A stretch of 64,000 nt of DNA from Brachypterus glaber (lineage: Eukaryota; Arthropoda; Insecta; Coleoptera; Kateretidae), in contig OY294050.1 of NCBI GenBank assembly GCA_958510825.1, forward strand, positions 7,231,340-7,295,339. The letters are read 5' to 3'. Both the position numbers and the translations under genes were made by a program. Below are positions 22,715 through 34,292 of the stretch, piece after piece. The notes under the pieces are model-generated. The model saw only the letters and a list, made by a program, of their open reading frames with translations, was not told where the DNA came from and did not search any database. Position 1 is the stretch's first letter, and each line of letters starts with the position of its first letter.

Positions 22715-22894
22715 ATCTAACACCTAAACATCCAAAAGACGCAAAAACTGTAATAAGTTTGTCAATTTGAGGTTATTTGTTTGACGTTTACTCATTTTCT
22801 GACAGCGGATATGTAAAATGAGCTGATTTCCACTTTCCGACCGCTGTCGTGGCAACGTGTGAAAAATGAGCACTAGGTATTAGGAAAAAATGTC

Positions 22895-23010
22895 ACATGT
22901 TCTTGTCCACAAGATAACTCACGAAAGAATAATCCGATCGGCTTTAAATTTTCAGGAAAAATTTATCCAATTGAAATTGAAAAGAATTCCTTTAATAATA
23001 GGAATGTTAT
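22895..23010 (+). repeat. Repeat R6, copy 2
   Basis: Reverse-complement relative of 16597-16730. It carries ATAACTCACGAAAGAATAA, CCGATCGGCTTTAAATTTTC and AATTGAAATTGAAAAGAATT. Confidence 0.5.
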
Positions 23011-23232
23011 GGTGGGGTTAACCATTAAAAAAATCGAAAAAAATGGAAGAAAATTTCGGATCAACCTAGTTTTAGTGGACTAAAATTTTTAAAATCGATA
23101 ATACAGAAAAAACGTAATTTTTTCATTAAAAATTGCCTTTAACAAAAGTCAAGTTAAAAAAAAACGTTTAAAAACAAAAAAGTTTTAGGGGGCTCCACTT
23201 ACCCAGAAAAAATATTTTTAACTGCGGGGAGT

Positions 23233-23576
23233 CAGGGCCATAGCTATAGGGGGAACTGGGGGAGCTTCCCCCACCTATCCTAAAATTCGAAAAAGTTGTA
23301 AATTTCATGGATTAAAAATATAAAAGTTGTAATTTTAGTACCAAAATGGAAACAATTTTTTTTTTAGTCATCAATTTTTTCGTCGAGGGAATAAAAGTTG
23401 TAATTTTAGGAGTAGTGGATCTTGAAAAGTTGTAAACATGGGTTAAATATATAAAAGTTGTAAGTTTAGCAGTAGTGGGAACGTTTTTTGTCGGGGGGCA
23501 AAAGTTGTAAATTAGGCTAAAAAAAGTTGTGATTTTTGACTTTCTCCCCCACTAAATCTTCTTCGCTACGGTCCTG
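23233..23576. mobile_element. hAT-like non-autonomous element with 8-bp target duplication
   Basis: Starts CAGGGCCATAGC and ends with a related inverse (GCTACGGTCCTG). CGGGGAGT flanks it on both sides (23225-23232 and 23577-23584), an 8-bp target duplication characteristic of the hAT superfamily, as is a CAGGG start. The interior is non-coding and repeats the phrase AAAAGTTGTAA, exactly or with small changes, seven times between 23290 and 23533. The fragment at 12668 shares the left terminus. Confidence 0.85.
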
Positions 23577-23584
23577 CGGGGAGT

Positions 23585-25739
23585 ATAGTATAGAAAGCGA
23601 AGCATTATATATCTTCACGGCTTGTTTAAAAAATAGCGATGGTCAAGTTTGTTGAATTCACTCGTGCTGCTTGTATTAAATATTTGAGTGAAACAAATAA
23701 AACTGTGGTATTAAAATGGATGGTACCATTTACATTGCTTGTTTATGATCGTTTACTTGGATGAAGAGTATTATACAACAAGGAGAAAAGTAATTAGAAT
23801 AAAATAATAATTTTTTATACTAACTGGCTTTTTATACGTCCGACGTAACATAACCTAACTCTTTGGTTTAGGTCGGCTTTTTCGCCTGTTTGGTGATGAA
23901 AAAGACTAATGGGGAGCATAGCCCACCATTTAAACGGAGAAAATACCATTCTAATGAAAAATTTACCTTAAAAACTCAACTCATCAACCAATAAGAATTT
24001 CAGGCGTACATTTAGCTTTATGTACGTCGGACTTAGGTCTCTTGCGCATGACATAAGCTTGGTTAAAATTACTTGTTTTTATAATCTGTCATCACTGTAA
24101 AAAGTCACATAACCTCAAATCCTCGAAGAAGCCTTCTAGTGTTATCTCAGCGTTGAGAGCTGGCAACATCGGTGCAATAGATCTATAGTAATTGATACCT
24201 ACATTAAATTTCAATCGCTTAGTATTAAACTAAAGTTTATAAAAATTTAAAGAAAAGACAGATAGGGCTGCTGAAGTAGACTGTATCTTACCACGGGGTA
24301 TTTAGGGGTCCCTACGATGGCTAGCTGACTTAATCTAACACAAATTATGCAGACTCTGCTCTGCAGATACTAGCGAAATGTAGTTCTACCATTTTGTCAC
24401 ATCGTGGTGTATCGCCCAGGACAATAATTTTAAACCTAAACCAGTCTTGCTTTGTTTTATGTTGTGTGACGTTATTCATCTGGGAAAGAGTGGAGGTTCG
24501 AGTTTTCGATTAGTATGTTAATCGTACTGAATTCATTTTACCATGCTTCGGGCCGATTATTTTAAAACCCTCTCCGACTTCCCAGCACCGCTTCTTTCAA
24601 GATAATTGTGCTATTACCATAGACTTGGAAATAATTCATATAGATCCAAAAAATTAATTTAAATCTATACCTGACACAACAAGATATAATTATTATGTTG
24701 CTCGACGGGTGTTCAAATACCTTTAAATTCAGTTTAAAATCAACAATAAATTTGCCTTGAATAGACAACTGAGTTACGAGGGTAACTTTGGAAACTTCTA
24801 GTTATTAAGCGTTGTTGTTTTAGAACAGTTAAGTAATTTTTATCAAATTAAGTTATAAATTTTGATAAATATCAAATTTAATTATGATACTCAAAACCCA
24901 AACTTAATTAAAAACAGCTGGCATGTAATAAATTAGTAAATTGAAAAAAAAAAACAATTTAGATTTTTTTAACCATTAACTTTTAACTAATAATACAATC
25001 ATTCTGAATACAATTCTGTCAAATGACGTCATTGCCACGAAAATCTCTGCACTTTGATAAAATTATTTAAATTGTTAAAATTGCATGGCATAGTGCAGTA
25101 GTAATATAACAAATGTTTTGTAAAATAAATATCATTGTAAAACGTAAAACCAGCTCGTTTTCAAATTCTATACGTGTTTAAAACTAAATACCACATAGAA
25201 ATGCTGGAAAATTGATACTTTAAATAAAATTATATGCAAACAAGCTAAAGTGTATGAGGGATGAAATTGATGGGTTTTTCGGACCTCCGGGCCTTAAAAT
25301 CTCTGTTCTCTGCGTTATATTATTAATAAATACAAAGGATAATTTCAAAATATTCACATCTGCTTTATACGTGGTGTAACGATGGCCCTTTTGATGTTCA
25401 TTGGCCTGTGGATTTATGTTTCTGAACCACATATGATGAATAATATGAACATATTATTCAAAGTGTTAATAAGTTACATATTCGTAACAAACGGCCTTTT
25501 TACTTCAATCACACAGGTTACGAGGTTTAATTAACTCCGTTTAAAGTATCATACATCAAGTATTCATAAATTCAAACAATACAATTGTTTTCCGCAGTGC
25601 TATACTTATTTAATTAGTTGCATTGTTTTTCTATTTACACACTGTGTTATACACACGACAACTATATTTGTTAAATTTATACATTATCTACTGCGCCATG
25701 TGCTATTTTATATTAATTCATTAATAGTTATTTATGGTA
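23585..25739. other. Unassigned AT-rich DNA
   Basis: A short piece at 23598-23636 resembles 8704-8745. ACGTCCGACGTA (near 23836) and TACGTCGGAC (near 24021) form a weak inverted pair about 190 bases apart. No supported gene in either strand. Confidence 0.5.
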
Positions 25740-25866
25740 CTATTGGGTAAAGTGAGATATAGCCCATGAGAAAATTAACCTGCGAAGCGTCAGCCAAGCA
25801 GGTTAATTTTCGAGAGGGCAATATCGGTTTACCCATGAGTGCCATACAAGGTTTTATCCAATAAAT
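25740..25866. mobile_element. ~125-bp imperfect palindromic element
   Basis: Outer ends ACTATTGGGTAAA and TTTATCCAATA pair, as do the inner arms AAATTAACCTGC and GCAGGTTAATTTT, around a short loop. Similar size and layout to the other short palindromes of the window. Confidence 0.55.
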
Positions 25867-26991
25867 AGCTTAGGAATTCATATTTTTATTAAAAAATTTA
25901 ATGACATTTACAAAAAAATAATTTGACAAGTGACAGTTGAGTGGGTAAAATAAATAATTATCCACTCAATAAAGTAAAAGCCACGCGGGGGTTATTATTG
26001 AGTTTATCTATTTAAAATAAAGCTGGTAATTGTCTTATTATCTGTATGTATTGGATAAAATTCTTTATCCTGTTATATTTTGCATGACTGAAATCTAGAG
26101 TCCGATTGGTACTTGTTATACATGAAAAAACCTATAAATACACGGGGTTATTATAAGATGGTGTCCTTTAAATGTAAAGAATGGTGCATTGAAACATTGT
26201 AAGTACAACACAAGAACACATGTTTCTTTTGTGAATGTAAAATATTGCTTGACTCTGGCAATAATTCCCATTAAATGTTAATGATACCATGGAATCCGCT
26301 ACACAATTTAATGTTTAGTACAATTTCACTTATAGTACCCAAAAACTGTTGCTGTACACGACAGCAAAGAACTGCCGACGATGGCTTTATGGTAGCACGA
26401 GGTCCATTGTAACTTTTTAATTTGAACATATAATAATATAGTAGGCTGATATTTTAGGTTAACTTATATGGTCTTACAAAGACCATGAAAGGGCACGATT
26501 ATACTTACCTAGTAATAAGCGAAACTTAAATATTAATCATTTAGCGTACAGTACAGCAATTTTTACTAATCAAATATCAATAAAATTACCATTAGTTAAC
26601 ACTTCCCTATAATTATATTGGGGTCAGTAAAAAGGGGTAAGGTAGTCGAGGTAATTAACTCCATATACGGAATTAAATGGGTAAGGGAGATTATACAAGG
26701 AATATCACAAGAAGAAATAGCTTTTAATTCAAACTTTACTGTGCTCATCAAATACAAAAAAAAAAATTAAATAGGTTTTTTTCTCACTACCAACTAGGTA
26801 AGTTGACATTACTTAATCAAAGAGTAGACAGTAATGGAAAGTACTATATCGAGCACACTTAGAGAGAGATGAAATCAATACAAACAAAACCGCAACTAAA
26901 GAGAAAAAACGATTAACTGCGCAAGGACACTGAGTGTCCACACTTACCGCAGGGGGCCAACTAGACACAAAACTACTATTTTTAATTTTTT
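25867..26991. other. Unassigned AT-rich DNA
   Basis: No supported feature. A 56-base stretch at 26336-26391 bounded by AG and GT is open in one frame but has no other support. Confidence 0.45.
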
Positions 26992-27222
26992 AGAGTGAGT
27001 TCATAAAAAAATGATTTTTTGAATTGTCACACATATAAATGTCAAAAATATTATTAATAAAATAAGATTGTAACTCCTTGGTAGTGAGAAAAACGTAATG
27101 CGCTATTTGTAGGTAAGTTTTTGCTGTCTTCGGTCGTGTTTATGAACCTCAGCTCCGCTTCGGTCCTCAAAATACGACCTCACATAGAAAAATTCCTCTA
27201 CTAGGAGCGCGAAATAACTATT
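26992..27222 (+). repeat. Dispersed repeat R1, copy 2
   Basis: Direct-orientation partner of 955-1183; see the shared CTCAGCTCCGCTTCGGTCCT block. Confidence 0.75.
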
Positions 27223-27379
27223 GTTTGTTTTGCATCTTAAAACAAGATAAATGGTTTTTGCCTTAAATGCGCCAGGTCCAAGAGAATTTTAAAAATATTT
27301 CAAAAGCGACACTTTTCTTGGGACAAAATAAATACTTTTGTTTGAAGATACACGTCTTTTAAGCTAAAAGAATAACTGC

Positions 27380-27680
27380 CAAGAGTGTTGACTACTTTGA
27401 GCCAAGAACTTCATTTTTTTTAGTGTAGATCTAGGGTCAAATGCTAAGGCATTTTGGAGCTCTATGGGAGAAAAAAAGTAGACAGGCCTAAAATGGAATA
27501 CTGCTCAAAAATAACCAACAATGAATGTAGAAATTTTTTTTAATTTCGAATTTTCTGGTTATTCAAGTGGGACCTTAACATGTAACTATCCACAAGTTTT
27601 CGTATATCTGGCTATTTTCATGTAAAATTTCTACAGTAGAAAATTGGATAAATTCGTATCAGCTCCAAGGTGCATCCATA
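27380..27680 (+). repeat. Repeat R9, copy 1
   Basis: Diverged match to 55740-56090 in direct orientation. Conserved phrases include AAGGCATTTTGGAG, GAGAAAAAAAGTA, AGGC-T-A-ATGG-AATACT and CAAAAATAACC. No open frame spans either copy. Confidence 0.55.
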
Positions 27681-27868
27681 TGTGAGAAAAAGGACATACA
27701 AGGGTTATGACTGGCCGAGCGCCAATTTAATAACAACTCTACGATATTTCACTGTATACGAAAACTAAAGTCACTCTATCTAGCGGCGTCAAAATCTATA
27801 AACCGCATATGCTTGAAAGAAAAAATAAAGACCTTTTATATTCTGACGCTTCTATTAAGCTCTCTATT

Positions 27869-28318
27869 AATAATTTTATTAAATCAGTACTTAAAAAAGA
27901 TTTTTATTTAATTTTAGCACATATTTACGAATTATAATTCAAAAATTGAAGGTTATGTCAGATTGTTGTGACAGATATCAGGTTTAAATATTTAACAATA
28001 GATGGAGCAGTTTTAATTTTTTGAACTAAATTGATAAAAATCTGGTCAAATATTAAGAAAAACTAATAAACTTTATGTAATTTTAATGCAAAATTTTAAA
28101 TTGCATTAAATTATTCTATATTTCATGGTAAAATATATATATTTTTGCTAATTTTGCTACAGTTTTCTTTACTTTTATAAACAAGAGATGGCACTACATG
28201 TGCTCATTCTAACACTTGATACGGAATATTCATACCGTATTTAGAGCTAGAATGGATTCATTTTGTGTTTAAAAAGTGTGTGTATTTGCTTACATTCTAA
28301 AGCAGTCGTAGAAAAATT
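27869..28318 (+). repeat. Repeat R5, copy 2 (about 450 bp)
   Basis: Partner of 16106-16508 and the longer of the two. It ends about 60 bases before the transposase fragment, so R5 may be part of the non-coding sequence of the same transposon family; the 16.1-kb copy, however, has no transposase beside it. Confidence 0.8.
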
Positions 28319-28375
28319 AAATTTAAAAATTTGTATCAATAAATTTTTATTGAACACTATCTAATTCGTCAAAAA

Positions 28376-29331
28376 ATGTCAGAAACAAAGATGTTAATAA
28401 CTAGTACGTCCTCTTCTATTCTCAAGCAAAACATTTGCGCACAAAGCATTATTCAACCAATCGTCCTTCCATTGCGAAACGAAATTAGAGAAAATTTAAT
28501 ATTTATGAACGATAACGCCACTCCCCACCGCACAAGAATGGTTACCAATTTGCTACAGCAAGGGAATGTTCAAAGAATGAACTGGCCAGCAAATTCACCT
28601 GACATGAATCCTTGTGAAAACGTGTCGGATATACTAAAAAGGGTAATTTTAATGGAGATAACCTGGTTATTGACAAAAAATGTCAGAAACAAAGATGTTA
28701 ATAACTAGTACGTCCTCTTCTATTCTCAAGCAAAACATTTGCGCACAAAGCATTATTCAACCAATCGTCCTTCCATTGCGAAACGAAATTAGAGAAAATT
28801 TAATATTTATGAACGATAACGCCACTCCCCACCGCACAAGAATGGTTACCAATTTGCTACAGCAAGGGAATGTTCAAAGAATGAACTGGCCAGCAAACTC
28901 ACCTGACATGAATCCTTGTGAAAACGTGTCGGATATACTAAAAAGGGTAATTTTAATGGAGATAACCTGGTTATTGACAAAAAATGTCAGAAACAAAGAT
29001 GTTAATAACTAGTACGTCCTCTTCTATTCTCAAGCAAAACATTTGCGCACAAAGCATTATTCAACCAATCGTCCTTCCATTGCAAAACGAAATTAAAGAA
29101 AATTTAATATTTATGGACGATAACGCCACTCCCCACCGCACAAGAAGGGTTACCAATTTGCTACAGCAAGGGAATGTTCAAAGAATGAACTGGCCAGAAA
29201 ACTCACCTGACATGAATCCTTGTGAAAACGTGTCGGATATACTAAAAAGGGTAATTTTAATGGAGATAACCTGGTTATTGACATCTTTGTTTCTCACATT
29301 TTGTGACGATTTACTTCATAAAAATGTTTAA
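28376..29331 (+). pseudogene. Tc1-type transposase C-terminal fragment, tandemly triplicated and frame-broken
   Basis: Three head-to-tail copies of a 304-base unit start at 28376, 28680 and 28984. Each encodes the second half of a DDE transposase catalytic domain: an (N/D)DNATPHRTR motif around the second acidic residue, then NWP..NSPDMNPCENV carrying the catalytic glutamate. Exactly 34 residues separate the D and the E in the frame of copy 3, the DD34E spacing of the Tc1 family. The DNA-binding domain and first aspartate are absent. Because 304 is not a multiple of three, each copy is in the next frame and no read-through protein is possible. Copies 1 and 2 are nearly identical; copy 3 differs at several sites and alone continues into a unique tail (to 29331). 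CAATAAAATG near 29392 may be an old polyadenylation site. It cannot be active. Confidence 0.9.
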
Positions 29332-29654
29332 ATTTAATTCCTGGCGGTTTACCCATTTCATGAAAATAACCTTACATGTGATAAAACATTTCAATAAAAT
29401 GTTGAATTGAACCCATTTATTTGTTAGAATAATTTTTGTTTACGTTTCAAATTAATTGGGGGCCAAGATTTTTGGCGATGTGTGTATTTTTATTAAATGT
29501 TTAGATTTATTGTAGTTTTTTATTTAAATTTCACATAAAATAGAAAAATTGACACATTATGTCCATTTTTTTAGATCTGTCAAAATATTTCAAACTCTAA
29601 CCGCATATGGCTATGGATTTTGTTCGTAGCTTTTAACTCTTTTTTTTTAGGTGG

Positions 29655-29712
29655 CTATATTAGCATATTATAGTATATTATATGATAGTATATTATAGCA
29701 TAATATAGTATA
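29655..29712. repeat. TATTATAGTA-type low-complexity repeat
   Basis: Imperfect repeats of ATATTATAGTA and related phrases. Confidence 0.7.
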
Positions 29713-29752
29713 ATGCTCTTTCGACAGCGGCCAAAGCCACCGCTAGATAGAG

Positions 29753-30596
29753 GAACTCTATACGGAAACGGATAAGCAATCCCTGCATCCCAAATGTTAC
29801 TAACGTCGGATTATGTCGATATCGAGGGTTGTCAGTGTTTGTTTTGCAAATACGACACTTTCGGAGAAATATACGATTTGGGCATTGTCCCAGACACTCC
29901 GAACGTCCCCTTAAATTTTATTGCGATAGGTAATTTGTGTAAATAACCTAGAGATAGCCAGCTAGTTTCAAACTTGTGCTCTGTAACATTACAGCAGATG
30001 TTCTAAACCGTTCTAGTGCACTACAGTGGGTAGTTAAGATATATAGTTAATGTAAAACATTATGCATCAGTTGAAAGACTGACCACAGAGTGGAAATGAT
30101 AATCTAGAACAATGTGTGCAATTTAAAATAAAAAGCACTTTTTCCTACGACCGCCTATAAGAATGACATTTGCCACACACTTTTGTTGTTTAGAAAATGC
30201 CTTATATCACACTTGTTTGATATTTTTATATCACCCTAGTTTGATATTTATGTATGTAGGTTTGCCTAATTTTGTTTAGATATTTAAGTTGTAAATTCTA
30301 CGAATTTTACTTACCTCGTTTTATATGCCATTATCCACCTTTCATTACAGACTTTTTTGATGTCTTTTATGTTTTTCAATCCAAATATTTCTGTTTTTCA
30401 TGTCAAAAATAAAAACTATAGTTATAACCCAACTATTTTGACCCAGGTCAGTATAACTTAATATGTTTTATTAATGTCTAGATTTTATAAAAATTACTTA
30501 ATTTTTGATTTATTTACCTTACATTTTATAAAAAAACATCAATATTTCCTCATGAAATGTAAAACATTGTAGAATTTTACAGTCCTATATGGTAGC
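29753..30596. other. Unassigned DNA upstream of the 3.1-kb duplication
   Basis: A GC-richer stretch to about 29925 gives way to AT-rich DNA. No gene recognised in either strand. Confidence 0.45.
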
Positions 30597-30908
30597 ATAT
30601 CCACAGAAATCAAATTTAATTAGTAAACTGTCAAATGTTTCTTGATTTAAAAGATGCTTGCGGTTAGGCAACCCATTAAACAGTGTTGAGCTTCCATTAT
30701 AATATGTTGTATTAAATATAAAACCAAGAAAACTAAAGGTAAATAAAAAACACATTTCCTGTTGACATAATATGTATATTATATAAATTTGAATGCTATT
30801 TTGTGTTTTGCTTTTCTTAAAAATTCTCGGAATAAGTAATAAAAATTATAAAATATTAAATTAAGAATTCTTAATGTTTAAACTTAATACTTTTTCGGGA
30901 TCGTAGGA

Positions 30909-31047
30909 AAAATAGTGTACATAACTCGTTGGAAAGTGTATTTCTTACACTCGTGGGGTTTCTTCACTAGTCTGACGGCTCGTTCGTAAACCTTCCCACT
31001 CGCGTGAAATATGTCACTTTCCACACTAGTTATGTAAAATACTATTT
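30909..31047. mobile_element. ~140-bp GC-centred palindromic element (duplicated at 34052-34190)
   Basis: Arms AAATAGTGTACATAACT and AGTTATGTAAAATACTATTT, with inner pairs GGAAAGTG/CACTTTCC and CACTCGTGGGG/CCCACTCGCGTG. Same layout as 15830-15980 and 22597-22714. Confidence 0.65.
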
Positions 31048-31102
31048 CAAACTGTTATACTGCTCATGAATAAAAACGTTGCAAGGTTTGGAAATTTTAA
31101 GG

Positions 31103-31112
31103 ACGATGATGG

Positions 31113-31149
<37 letters not shown>
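31103..31149 (+). repeat. GAT microsatellite (duplicated at 34246-34292)
   Basis: Uninterrupted (GAT)n after one GGT interruption; equal length in both copies of the 3.1-kb unit. Confidence 0.9.
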
Positions 31150-31546
31150 AATGAGGAGTAAAACATTAAAAGAAAAGTTAGTAAGTTTATAATTGTTTTA
31201 CTAGTTTAATTCAAAATTGCAACTAATTGCCAGTAATTTAATTTATAAAAGTAAAATAAACTTTAGTTTGTCATGAAACGTGCATTTTGGTCACTGTAGT
31301 AGACATCAGCGGCCCTCTAACTAAATTAAATGAACACCCTTACAAAAACGAAGTTGTCATAGCAACGACTAACTAAATTTTAGCACACGCATAGGTCTAA
31401 ATCCCTCGTAAAGTTTGTTACGTTTTTAGGCTTTATTTTACGGTCTTCAAAATGTTTTTCTCAGAAACGGAAAAAATACGTATCTTGAAAAAATCTACGA
31501 ACACTTGAACATTTACTCTTATTATTTAAACATTTTTTTATCAATA

Positions 31547-32449
31547 GAGGAAATGCGCCTAATTTCGGATGGTTTCCAAATTTCAGATAGTAGTGTATTT
31601 AAGATACTGTCTGCAAAGGTAAACAGAAACCTACTTTTATGTGAAGCCAAAAGTCAAACTAAATCCGTCCTGTAATATGATAACGGTAGAGCTTCTCCCC
31701 TTTAAATGGCAGCACAAATCGTTTATATTGCAAATGGCAGTTTTGTGCTCAGTTGCATTATTATGCTTGTTTATTTTATAAATAATCGTTATAAAAGTTC
31801 GTGATTCTGTCTTGGGTAAGTTATGATGTTAGTTAAGTTGATCCACTATTCATAATTAAGCAATTTGAAAACGTAAACATTCTACAAATTTCTAATCTAA
31901 AAAGCAGAAAGTTGCCTAATTTCGGATAGACCATTTTTGTGCATTTGATTCCCAATTTCGGATATCCGCAAGGTAATTATTATTCAGGATAACCAACCAT
32001 TAATTATTTTTTTTATAATGATACAACAAACTAAGATAAACAATTTTGAAAAAACGAAAATTACCTAAGATACTAAGATATTCGAAATTGGGAATCTAAA
32101 ATTATAGTTCCTATAGTATTTCGTAGAAAATCGCTTAATGATTAAATTACGTCTTAAATGTGAAGGAATAACAAGAAACATAAGCAATGGGATCCAGATC
32201 TACTCTTGAAAAAATTTTTTCGGATTTGTCCGAAATTAGGAGACCTTTTTCAAATGCACAAAAATGCGCTGATTTTTTTTAACCGTGTTTTCTGGAAAAA
32301 ATAAACTGTAATAAAATTGCTTTTATAATAAATCATGGTTCGCTATAATAAGTTGTATCTGGTTATATAAAAAAAATATCAAAAAGTAATACCGAGTATT
32401 AAATATTGAATACATTGTAAATGGTATCCGAAATTAGGCGACTTTCCTC
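31547..32449. mobile_element. 903-bp non-autonomous element with iterated terminal motif, TA target duplication
   Basis: Starts GAGGAAATGCGCCTAATTTC and ends with the inverse (CGAAATTAGGCGACTTTCCTC, trimmed here by eye to the pairing ends). TA flanks it at 31545-31546 and 32450-32451, and R3 at 9285 shows the same surrounding sequence without the insertion. The core CCTAATTTCGGAT or its inverse occurs at 31557, 31914, 31951 (CCCAATTTCGGAT), 32078 (inverse, degenerate), 32228 (inverse), 32426 (inverse) and, degenerate, at 31576. There is no long frame, so an outside transposase would be needed. TA targeting suggests Tc1/mariner/pogo-type mobilisation (inference). Confidence 0.9.
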
Positions 32450-32573
32450 TAATAATAAAAAAAATGTTTGCTGGATCTTAATTAACCGCTAAAAACCAAG
32501 TGGCCTTTGAAATCGCCATTTTTGAAAACGAATGAATAAATTAATTTATTCAGTAAAAGTTGACAGTAGATAC

Positions 32574-32789
32574 CATGGTCTGTTCCATCAAGCAAAAGAG
32601 TAAATTAAAAATCGCACAGTAAATATTTTTACAACAGGTTTGAATAGTATATGTTTGTGTATAGAATATAGTTATGTTTTATAAAATAAGCTACGCAGTA
32701 TATTCGCACATCCAATATTCGAATCTGTTTTGAAAATATTCACTGTGCGATTTTTAATTTACTATCTTGCTTGATGAAACAGACCATAG
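32574..32789. mobile_element. 216-bp MITE, copy in duplication unit 1 (also 35717-35932)
   Basis: Terminal arms CATGGTCTGTTCCATCAAGC and GCTTGATGAAACAGACCATAG pair and extend about 70 bases inward through AAATTAAAAATCGCACAGT. Same family as the interrupted copy at 46331-47458, for which this intact copy serves as the empty-site reference. Confidence 0.85.
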
Positions 32790-34255
32790 GTGCAGAGATT
32801 TAATTTCTCGGTTAAATACATGATACGTTCAAAAGGTAGTAGTGAAAAAAATTCATTACCGCAGAGTGCGGTTTTAAAACTCTGACACCAGGTTGGACCA
32901 CATCAACATATCTATGGACCACGTCAACATAATTTTTAAGAAGTTCTGATTTAAAACGGTTTAAAATTTTTATAAAAAAATAATGCGATGCAGTGGTATT
33001 TTCAGTAATCCAGATTTAGTTTTAATCTGTATAATAATTTAAGCTTATTATACATCGCAAGACTATAAACACTAAGTATTTGCCGTGTTAGTGTTTTATG
33101 TATAGTATTACTCCTCAAAGTCATTATAATCAAGGAAAATCCGAGTATTTATAGGAATTTAGATTAAATCGGGTTTTCTGCGGTGAGATTTATGATAACA
33201 TTAATCCATTTTATACAGTTTTGGATAAACTGAGTGAAGTTTTTCCTATTTTATATCTTAACAAAGCTAAAAGTGCCGCTGATTATAAGTCCAATGGTAT
33301 ACACACACATAAAAATTAAACCATGATTTAAGGTAGTGATGGACATATCGCCCTGTAAATTTTGAAACACCGTATCTACAAAAAAAATATTTTTGGTTTC
33401 TCTGGACTGGTAACATGTTCAAACTCTACTGTAAAAAGTAAACTGAATATTATGTTACAAATAGATAGGAAATCGGAAGTTATTATCATATGCAATGGAG
33501 ATTTCTCCCGTTTGATTAGACAGGGACAAAAGTTCTACCCAAAAAGGATAGAAGACATACATACACTCCCACTTCCACCCAACCAAACAAATTCTGTATT
33601 TGTTCTTTGTTGAACAAATACAATATTTCTTGGCCGGGCGAAAAGTGTAACTATATTATTTTAATTAAAGAAATTACTGGCGTCATCTAAATTTTAGTAG
33701 AATTATCTTATTCTACAGATTCACATTAGCTATGTGAATATATCCACAGAAATCAAATTTAATTAGTAAACTGTCAAATGTTTCTTGATTTAAAAGATGC
33801 TTGCGGTTAGGCAACCCATTAAACAGTGTTGAGCTTCCATTATAATATGTTGTATTAAATATAAAACCAAGAAAACTAAAGGTAAATAAAAAACACATTT
33901 CCTGTTGACATAATATGTATATTATATAAATTTGAATGCTATTTTGTGTTTTGCTTTTCTTAAAAATTCTCGGAATAAGTAATAAAAATTATAAAATATT
34001 AAATTAAGAATTCTTAATGTTTAAACTTAATACTTTTTCGGGATCGTAGGAAAAATAGTGTACATAACTCGTTGGAAAGTGTATTTCTTACACTCGTGGG
34101 GTTTCTTCACTAGTCTGACGGCTCGTTCGTAAACCTTCCCACTCGCGTGAAATATGTCACTTTCCACACTAGTTATGTAAAATACTATTTCAAACTGTTA
34201 TACTGCTCATGAATAAAAACGTTGCAAGGTTTGGAAATTTTAAGGACGATGATGG

Positions 34256-34292
<37 letters not shown>

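Larger units (their letters stand above)
27774..29752. mobile_element. Region bracketed by a 13-bp inverted repeat around the Tc1 transposase fossil
   Basis: CTCTATCTAGCGG at 27774-27786 returns as its exact inverse at 29739-29752. Between them lie repeat R5 copy 2 and the triplicated transposase fragment. The pair may be the remains of terminal repeats or a coincidental bracket; no TA pair could be assigned. Confidence 0.35.
30597..33735 (+). repeat. 3.14-kb tandem duplication, copy 1
   Basis: Every landmark I compared recurs exactly 3143 bases later, including a GAT microsatellite of equal length (31103-31149 and 34246-34292), two MITEs and a 903-bp inserted element. The copy boundary is ATATCCACAG on the left and AGCTATGT on the right; four bases (GAAT, 33736-33739) separate the two copies. 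No differences were seen by eye. It contains no supported gene: the 83-codon frame at 33362-33613 lies within foldback sequence. A very recent duplication or an assembly artefact would both look like this. Confidence 0.95.

Noticed and set aside
23827..24032. Weak inverted pair around ACGTCCGACGTA as a possible MITE
   Set aside because: Only about 20 bases pair, with mismatches, and there is no target duplication.
26336..26391. Possible 56-base exon bounded by AG and GT and open in one frame
   Set aside because: Weak pyrimidine tract, weak donor and no GC rise comparable to the 49850 candidate.
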